A DNA stretch of 10,834 nt, taken from Oscillospiraceae bacterium. Lineage in GTDB: Bacteria > Bacillota_A > Clostridia > Oscillospirales > WRJC01. The DNA lies in assembly GCA_009785015.1 (NCBI GenBank), contig WQXD01000100.1, forward strand, positions 1 to 10,834, read 5' to 3'. Shown piece by piece: positions 6,984-10,834 of this stretch (position 1 is the first letter of the stretch; every line of letters starts with the position of its first letter). The notes under the pieces are model-generated. The model was not told the origin of the DNA. It saw only the letters and a list, made by a program, of their open reading frames with translations, and searched no databases. The position numbers were made by a program, and so were the translations under genes.

Positions 6984-8019
6984 ACTTTTCAATACTTTTC
7001 AATTCACAATCCAATCTTCTCGCCGAATTGTCCCATTTCACCGTACCGTATTTTTTCAGCGATTCAAAATCAATAAACATATAGCCGTTTATTGAATAGC
7101 TGTCAACCGGTTCGCCTGACAGATACACTTTTATCGCGGACAACACGTATTTCGCCCTGATGTCGCCGGGCTTTTTCCCGGCCGGAATCTTTTCTGCCGG
7201 GAGCGGATGCGTGGCTTTGGTTTGGTTGCGCTCAACTTTCAACACGCGTTCTTTGCCGTTCCACACGACATCGAACCCGTAACGCTGCAAATCCTCGGCG
7301 ACTATGTGCGCGTAGCCGTCGATGTTGCTTATCGGTATAGGCTGACCGTTTATGTATGCGGTTATGTCCGTGTACACCACGTCGCCTATCGGATCGCCCA
7401 CTGCAGGCGGGTTTGATTTTTCGTTCGGAGCAGCATTGCCGTTAAAATCAAGGCTCAAACCCGTGACAGAGCTTAAATACGCAGTAAGCTCGCTGTGCCG
7501 TTGAGGACCTGAAGATGTTTTGACGATATTTCCATGCTTGTCAAAATAGAATACCCACGGAAGGCTTCCTTGCGAAATCAAATTATATTTTTCTTGCATC
7601 GCCCAAGCGAAATTCCAATTCGACTGATACATGGAGACGTGCATATAACCGGTCTCGTCAAGGTATTTTTGGATATCGGACAGCGGTTGATCCAAATCGA
7701 AATACAAGAACACGACATCGTCGGCGATATCGTAATTATCGGCCAATTGCTCGAAATTTGCCGCAAATGACCGGCAGTTTCCGCAATTCCACCTGCCCAA
7801 AGACAAAATAATCGCCTTCCCTTCGCACTCTGTTTTCGTCAACGCGCTGCCAACGGGCTGATTAAACGGGATTTCATCAAGGATTGAATCACTCTGCGCA
7901 AGGCTTGTCAGCGCCATGAAACCAAGCAAGGCCAATGCAAAAAAACAACGAATCGATAATATTGATAATTTTTTCAATTTAAACTCCATTCCGCCGCAAT
8001 CACGGGCAAATCTTTTCAT
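6982..8019 (-). CDS. secreted thioredoxin-fold protein with two copper-amine-oxidase-like stalk repeats
   Basis: An exported protein of up to 345 residues. After a Lys-rich N-terminus, a hydrophobic signal segment (about 18-40) ends near SLAQS, a plausible signal peptidase site. Residues about 50-188 form a thioredoxin/TlpA-like domain with a redox motif CGNC (79-82), and Pro154 in SLPW is at the expected cis-proline position. A linker (190-215) leads to two repeats of the copper-amine-oxidase N-terminal type (about 217-264 and 295-341), sharing the pattern INGxxxI...L..YG..V.W...R.L. These are common cell-surface modules in Clostridia and Bacilli. It may reduce or oxidise thiols in exported proteins. 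It is the first gene of the operon. Start uncertain: the ATG at 7989 (MEFKLKK) gives a more normal signal peptide and leaves a 5' leader, but both starts have weak ribosome binding sites. Confidence 0.8.
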   Translation of the reverse strand: MKRFARDCGGMEFKLKKLSILSIRCFFALALLGFMALTSLAQSDSILDEIPFNQPVGSALTKTECEGKAIILSLGRWNCGNCRSFAANFEQLADNYDIADDVVFLYFDLDQPLSDIQKYLDETGYMHVSMYQSNWNFAWAMQEKYNLISQGSLPWVFYFDKHGNIVKTSSGPQRHSELTAYLSSVTGLSLDFNGNAAPNEKSNPPAVGDPIGDVVYTDITAYINGQPIPISNIDGYAHIVAEDLQRYGFDVVWNGKERVLKVERNQTKATHPLPAEKIPAGKKPGDIRAKYVLSAIKVYLSGEPVDSYSINGYMFIDFESLKKYGTVKWDNSARRLDCELKSIEK

Positions 8020-8028
8020 TATTAGTTT

Positions 8029-8058
8029 ATTTTATGATAAATTTTACCCTTTCATCAA
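8029..8058 (-). promoter_or_regulatory. possible promoter of the six-gene operon
   Basis: The minus strand has TTGATG (8058-8053) and TAAAAT (8034-8029) separated by 18 bases, in an AT-rich stretch right after the terminator of the previous unit. Transcription would begin near 8022, almost at the ATG at 8019 but about 33 bases before the alternative ATG at 7989. The match is partial, and the whole stretch is AT-rich enough to give chance matches. Confidence 0.35.
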
Positions 8059-8100
8059 GACGCAAATTATAAATTTTTTGTAAATTTCAAATTCCTTGGG

Positions 8101-8149
8101 CAAAAAGAAACAGCGGGCAAGCCACCATTCTATGGAGCTTTGCCCGCTG
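8101..8149 (-). terminator. intrinsic terminator of the retropepsin unit
   Basis: A perfect 10-bp stem pairs TTGCCCGCTG (8140-8149) with CAGCGGGCAA (8111-8120). The loop of about 19 bases can form a small inner CCAT/ATGG stem. Reading on the minus strand, the hairpin is followed by TTTCTTTTTG (8110-8101), a good uridine tract. It begins 4 bases after the retropepsin stop codon and separates that unit from the operon below. Confidence 0.88.
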
Positions 8150-8152
8150 CCT

Positions 8153-8686
8153 TTATTTCACTGGTTTTGTCATGCCGCTATTCAACGCCCATATTCCGAA
8201 TCTCGAATTCGCCGGATTAAATGTTTCAAATGCAGGTTTATCTGCTATATCAAAAGTCGGATTCAACCAAATAGTAGCATCTCTTTCGATACTGCCCTTG
8301 ACGTTACATCGCTTATCTTGCCAGTCTGCCTCTGTTTTGAATTCTTTGATTATGTTCATGCCTAATACGGCGAATGTATTTCCATCTTCCGGAAAAGAAA
8401 TGACGTCAACCAAAACCGGACCTAATTCTTTGCCGCCCAACTTAAAATCGAACAGGGTTATTCTATGCCCTGTAATATTTGCATTACCAACGCCGGATAC
8501 ATTTATCTTCTCTGCGTTTTTCAAATTATAACCGGCTCTCCTTATAATCGCTGTATCTATTGTAGTCATTGACGCGCCCGTATCGAACACCATAGCGCAT
8601 TCTGAATATTTGCTCAGATTTTTATTCCAGATTTCCGCTATAATTTCAACTGAATTCGCAAAATAACTCACGGGCAATTCAATCAT
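8153..8686 (-). CDS. retropepsin-like aspartic protease
   Basis: A 177-residue soluble protein with the two halves expected of a bacterial retropepsin-like protease: the catalytic VFDTGASMT block (33-41, Asp35) and the VLGMNIIKEF block (107-116), which in this fold forms the conserved core near the end of the domain. Such proteins work as homodimers, each chain giving one catalytic Asp. The C-terminal 60 residues (IERDATIW onward) are an extension I do not recognise. There is no signal peptide or membrane segment. I start at the ATG at 8686, with GGAGG 9 bases upstream; it overlaps the previous gene by ATGA, indicating coupled translation. A longer in-frame ATG at 8740 lies deep inside the upstream gene and is unlikely. 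The natural substrate is unknown; the coupled small protein is a candidate partner. Confidence 0.8.
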   Translation of the reverse strand: MIELPVSYFANSVEIIAEIWNKNLSKYSECAMVFDTGASMTTIDTAIIRRAGYNLKNAEKINVSGVGNANITGHRITLFDFKLGGKELGPVLVDVISFPEDGNTFAVLGMNIIKEFKTEADWQDKRCNVKGSIERDATIWLNPTFDIADKPAFETFNPANSRFGIWALNSGMTKPVK

Positions 8687-8943
8687 AACCCAATGCCTCC
8701 AACCCAACCGCGGCTTGGTCCGACAAATCTGATTATACAATCTCCGTAAGTTTCAAAATCTTTGTCCATTTCCATAATAATATCTGTGAGTTCATCTTTT
8801 CTCAAATAACAATAATACTGCACAATCCCACCCATTGAGTTGTTATCAGTATTGCTTATTATCAGCCAATTATTCCAAAAATCAGAGGCTATTTCCGACA
8901 TATCCTGATATTTGGGTTTTTCTACTTTTTTTATTTCGTACAT
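8683..8943 (-). CDS. hypothetical 86-residue protein coupled to the retropepsin gene
   Basis: I do not recognise this family. The protein has no signal peptide or membrane segment. It starts with a Lys-rich stretch (MYEIKKVEKPKYQDM), has aromatic residues around FWNNWLIIS (22-30), an acidic mid-section (DELTDIIMEMDKDFETYGD, 50-68) and a Gly-rich tail ending GWVGGIGL. The length and acidic helix suggest a small alpha/beta domain. AAGGGAG lies about 8 bases before the ATG and a good promoter is at 9025-9052. Its TGA overlaps the ATG of the retropepsin gene by ATGA, so equimolar expression is likely. It could be an adaptor, inhibitor or substrate of the protease; this is inferred from position only. 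Confidence 0.75.
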   Translation of the reverse strand: MYEIKKVEKPKYQDMSEIASDFWNNWLIISNTDNNSMGGIVQYYCYLRKDELTDIIMEMDKDFETYGDCIIRFVGPSRGWVGGIGL

Positions 8944-9024
8944 CTGAAATACTCCCTTCTGTTCAAATTTAGTTCACATTGCAGCACGTATTAGTGCTTT
9001 TTACAATACCATTTCTGAATATTT

Positions 9025-9052
9025 TTTATAAAGATGGGCTATATTTTGTCAA
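9025..9052 (-). promoter_or_regulatory. promoter of the 86-residue/retropepsin unit
   Basis: The minus strand carries a consensus -35 TTGACA (9052-9047) and a -10 TATAAA (9030-9025) 16 bases apart. Transcription should start near 9018, leaving a leader of about 75 bases before the ATG at 8943. The -35 box lies directly after the hairpin that follows tRNA-Gln, so the two units abut tightly. Confidence 0.75.
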
Positions 9053-9058
9053 TAAGAT

Positions 9059-9096
9059 ACCCTCGTATTTGGGTTTTATCCCGATTTTACGAGGGT
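9059..9096 (-). terminator. probable terminator of tRNA-Gln
   Basis: A perfect 9-bp stem pairs ACCCTCGTA (9059-9067) with TACGAGGGT (9088-9096), and the loop contains a GGG/CCC pair (9071-9073 with 9080-9082). It starts 6 bases past the tRNA 3' end. The following minus-strand bases, ATCTTATTGAC, are only moderately T-rich, so termination may be partial and the tRNA transcript may read into the next unit. Confidence 0.6.
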
Positions 9097-9102
9097 TCGC
9101 CA

Positions 9103-9176
9103 TGGCTGCGGAACTAGGATTTGAACCCAGACAAACAGAGTCAGAGTCTGTCGTGCTACCCTTACACAATTCCGCA
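9103..9176 (-). tRNA. tRNA-Gln (anticodon CTG)
   Basis: A full 74-base cloverleaf with encoded CCA. The acceptor stem TGCGGAA/TTCCGCA is a perfect 7 bp and begins with U1-A72, a feature of bacterial tRNA-Gln; the discriminator base is G. The D arm is GTGT/GCAC with loop AAGGGTA. The anticodon stem ACAGA/TCTGT encloses loop CTCTGAC, giving anticodon CTG (9144-9142), which reads CAG. The variable loop is 4 bases. The T arm is CTGGG/CCTAG with loop TTCAAAT. It lies alone between a glycosidase gene and the retropepsin unit, with its own promoter. Confidence 0.95.
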
Positions 9177-9204
9177 ATATCAATCCCGCCGACAAGATAC
9201 TAAC

Positions 9205-9233
9205 AGTATACAACAAATTTTCCGGTTTGTCAA
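9205..9233 (-). promoter_or_regulatory. strong promoter of tRNA-Gln
   Basis: The minus strand has TTGACA (9233-9228) and TATACT (9210-9205) exactly 17 bases apart. An A/T-only stretch at about 9239-9259 lies just upstream of the -35 box, like an UP element of stable-RNA promoters. Transcription should start near 9198, about 22 bases before the mature tRNA 5' end. Confidence 0.88.
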
Positions 9234-9288
9234 GAAGATTTTTTAAAATTTTAAAATTTGTTCGGTATAATTTCACAATCGATGTGAA

Positions 9289-10834
9289 CTAATCAGACTG
9301 ATTTTCAAATAACACCTGTATTTTATTGACTGCGCCGTTCGGGTCGATAGGCTTGCATACGGGTTCAAGTTCTCCCCCGCTCTCGCGTCCCAAAAGCAGA
9401 GGTCCGCGGAACCAGCGATGATATTTTCCGGCCGCCCGTTCATTGTGAGGGCCTTCGCGCCGCAGCGGCATTGAAAAACGGAGCGTTATAATATCACCTG
9501 TCGAGATATTCGTCCGGGCAACGAGAAAATCGCCCTCAATTATATACGGCATATCGCCCGACGCGTTTTCCAGGGCCAGATTTTCTTTGGATATCCAGTC
9601 CGGTAAAAATACGGCGATTTCTTTTTCGCCGGCTGATGTCGATAAAATGATTTTAAATTGCGTCTTTCCCTCATATGGGTAACCCGACAACTGGCAGATG
9701 ACAATTTCTCCGTCGTCGAAACCGAGCGTGGCAATATTGTCCGCCATAAACGGAACGATTATGCGCTGCCCCTGAGTGAAATATTCAAATTCCACAGCCC
9801 GCGCAAGACCTTCAGCCCCGCGCATATTACAGCACCATTTGGCTTCGTATGTATGTTCTGATATTTCAAGCTGACCATTTGCGCCGACGCAGGTATCGCA
9901 CCCGAATCCGCCGGTCGGACGTTGTCCGCGTAGCAACGCGTTGTATAAAATCAGGTGGGAATGGCGGAGATATTTTGTCGTCCCGGTCAGCTTCCACAGC
10001 CAGACCGCCACGGTAAAAGCGTCTACAATTGCGCAGGGCTCCGTCCATTCGGGCCGTTCGAACCAATTGTAGTTCGCGTAGTTTTCCGTCTCCGCGTTTT
10101 CGGTATACAAATCAAATACTCTTTCGGCAAGCTCGATATAGCTTTTGTTTTCATATCCCGTCGACTCATAGAACCGCAGAATTCCCCGCAATGCCGAGAG
10201 CGACGAATGGGTTTGCGCGTTTATTTTCAGCAAATCGGTCGCGGCGTACTGACGGATCATTTTTTCTATAACCGATTTTAACCGCGGCGACGGTTTGAGC
10301 CGGTATGCGTGCGAAATGCCGTCAAGCGTGAGATAAATCGTCCCGATATCGGTGGATAATTCCCAGCCCCCCGTTTCGCCCCAAACTAAGGCCACTTGTT
10401 CTCCGTCAAGCATCATTTCAGGGTCTATGTCCGGGTATGTGTCGATTTTATCGCAAAACGGAACGATGAGGTTTTCAAGTATCGTTTCTATGAGCCCGAA
10501 TATATCGCCGTCGCCGGTCAGAGTATAATATTCGCACAGCCCGCGCAGCATTCCGTTGTGGCCGCCGATTACAAGCTCTTTTATCGTATCGGGCATTATT
10601 TCTCCGACATAACCAAGAGAGTTAAAAACTTCCGGCAGCCTTTGCGCAAGTTCTCCGATGTGCTCCGGTTTTTCTTTTAAAGCCCGCCAAAGCAATGTCC
10701 GTGCCAGCAATGTCCTGCCGAGGTAGTCGCCCGGCGCCTGAGGGGTTTGCTTACAGGCGAAATCAAAGTGGTAATCCGGCTGTTCCAATCTTTTCATATT
10801 CAGTTCAAGCCGCTTCTTCAATTCGCCGCCCGGA
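9289..10834 (-). CDS. GH127/DUF1680-type glycosidase (beta-L-arabinofuranosidase-like), 5' end beyond window
   Basis: At least 514 residues of a six-hairpin (alpha/alpha-barrel) glycosidase with a C-terminal beta domain. Numbering from the TTG at 10821, the likely zinc and active-site motifs are E261-P-C263 (matching the ETC motif) and C330-C331 (matching the CC motif, whose first Cys is the nucleophile in the Bifidobacterium beta-L-arabinofuranosidase HypBA1). An extra C308-D-T-C311 pair lies between them. No signal peptide is seen in the visible part. The frame stays open to the window edge, reading PGGE before the TTG, with no ribosome binding site there. LKKRLELNMKRLE looks like the usual interior GERLRLN-type segment, so the true start is likely upstream. 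It stops just before the tRNA unit. It may release L-arabinose or a related sugar from plant material; substrate uncertain. Confidence 0.78.
   Translation of the reverse strand, partial: PGGELKKRLELNMKRLEQPDYHFDFACKQTPQAPGDYLGRTLLARTLLWRALKEKPEHIGELAQRLPEVFNSLGYVGEIMPDTIKELVIGGHNGMLRGLCEYYTLTGDGDIFGLIETILENLIVPFCDKIDTYPDIDPEMMLDGEQVALVWGETGGWELSTDIGTIYLTLDGISHAYRLKPSPRLKSVIEKMIRQYAATDLLKINAQTHSSLSALRGILRFYESTGYENKSYIELAERVFDLYTENAETENYANYNWFERPEWTEPCAIVDAFTVAVWLWKLTGTTKYLRHSHLILYNALLRGQRPTGGFGCDTCVGANGQLEISEHTYEAKWCCNMRGAEGLARAVEFEYFTQGQRIIVPFMADNIATLGFDDGEIVICQLSGYPYEGKTQFKIILSTSAGEKEIAVFLPDWISKENLALENASGDMPYIIEGDFLVARTNISTGDIITLRFSMPLRREGPHNERAAGKYHRWFRGPLLLGRESGGELEPVCKPIDPNGAVNKIQVLFENQSD

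Noticed and set aside
6974..6985. GTG start extending the second lipoprotein by four residues
   Set aside because: The GTG lies over the ribosome binding site of the ATG at 6973, and the shorter start gives a normal lipoprotein signal.
8687..8740. Longer retropepsin start inside the 86-residue gene
   Set aside because: It would overlap the upstream gene by 58 bases, whereas the ATGA overlap with GGAGG upstream is a standard coupled start.
8979..9276. Open frames on both strands across the tRNA region
   Set aside because: They cover tRNA-Gln, its promoter and its terminator; no coding signal or family resemblance.
9272..9288. Palindrome TTCACA/TGTGAA right after the GH127-like gene as a terminator or operator
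   Set aside because: A short 6-bp stem without a T tract; it could be an operator-like dyad, but nothing else supports a role.
1..10834. CRISPR array, phage or transposase genes
   Set aside because: No regularly spaced direct repeats, integrase or transposase motifs are seen; the only repeat is the inverted-repeat element at 42-225.

Overview
The window looks like a chromosomal segment of a carbohydrate-degrading Gram-positive bacterium of the Clostridia. This rests on strong GGAGG-type ribosome binding sites, two lipobox-bearing solute-binding lipoproteins, a secreted protein with copper-amine-oxidase-like 'stalk' repeats, and a tRNA with encoded CCA. No 16S or marker gene is present, so placement is an inference. 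Every gene I support reads on the minus strand, so transcription runs from high to low coordinates.

Layout, in transcription order. (1) 10834-9289: the C-terminal part of a GH127/DUF1680-type glycosidase, cut by the window edge. (2) 9176-9103: tRNA-Gln (anticodon CTG) with a near-consensus promoter (TTGACA-17-TATACT) and a downstream hairpin. (3) 8943-8153: a two-gene unit, an unknown 86-residue protein coupled by an ATGA overlap to a retropepsin-like aspartic protease, with its own promoter and a clear intrinsic terminator. (4) 8019-380: six closely packed genes: secreted thioredoxin-fold protein with two stalk repeats, ABC-type sugar-binding lipoprotein, AAA ATPase, 97-residue protein, GH36-type glycosidase, and a second sugar-binding lipoprotein. 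Gaps are 1-47 bases. (5) 379-1: non-coding, with a 184-bp element bounded by 26-bp imperfect inverted repeats and a nested hairpin.

The glycoside hydrolases and the two paralogous binding lipoproteins suggest a plant-glycan or galactoside/arabinoside utilisation locus. No permease, transporter ATPase or regulator lies in the window, so the lipoproteins must use a transporter encoded elsewhere or act otherwise. The ATPase and the 97-residue gene interrupt this theme. They look AT-richer than the glycosidase genes and resemble the AAA_15-type ATPase plus DUF3226 (TOPRIM-like) pair of OLD-like, possibly defensive systems. The partner appears to have lost its whole N-terminal TOPRIM half. This apparently decayed two-gene cassette inside a glycan operon, and the uncharacterised retropepsin pair, are the most interesting items. 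All family assignments come from recognising motifs by eye; no database search was run.
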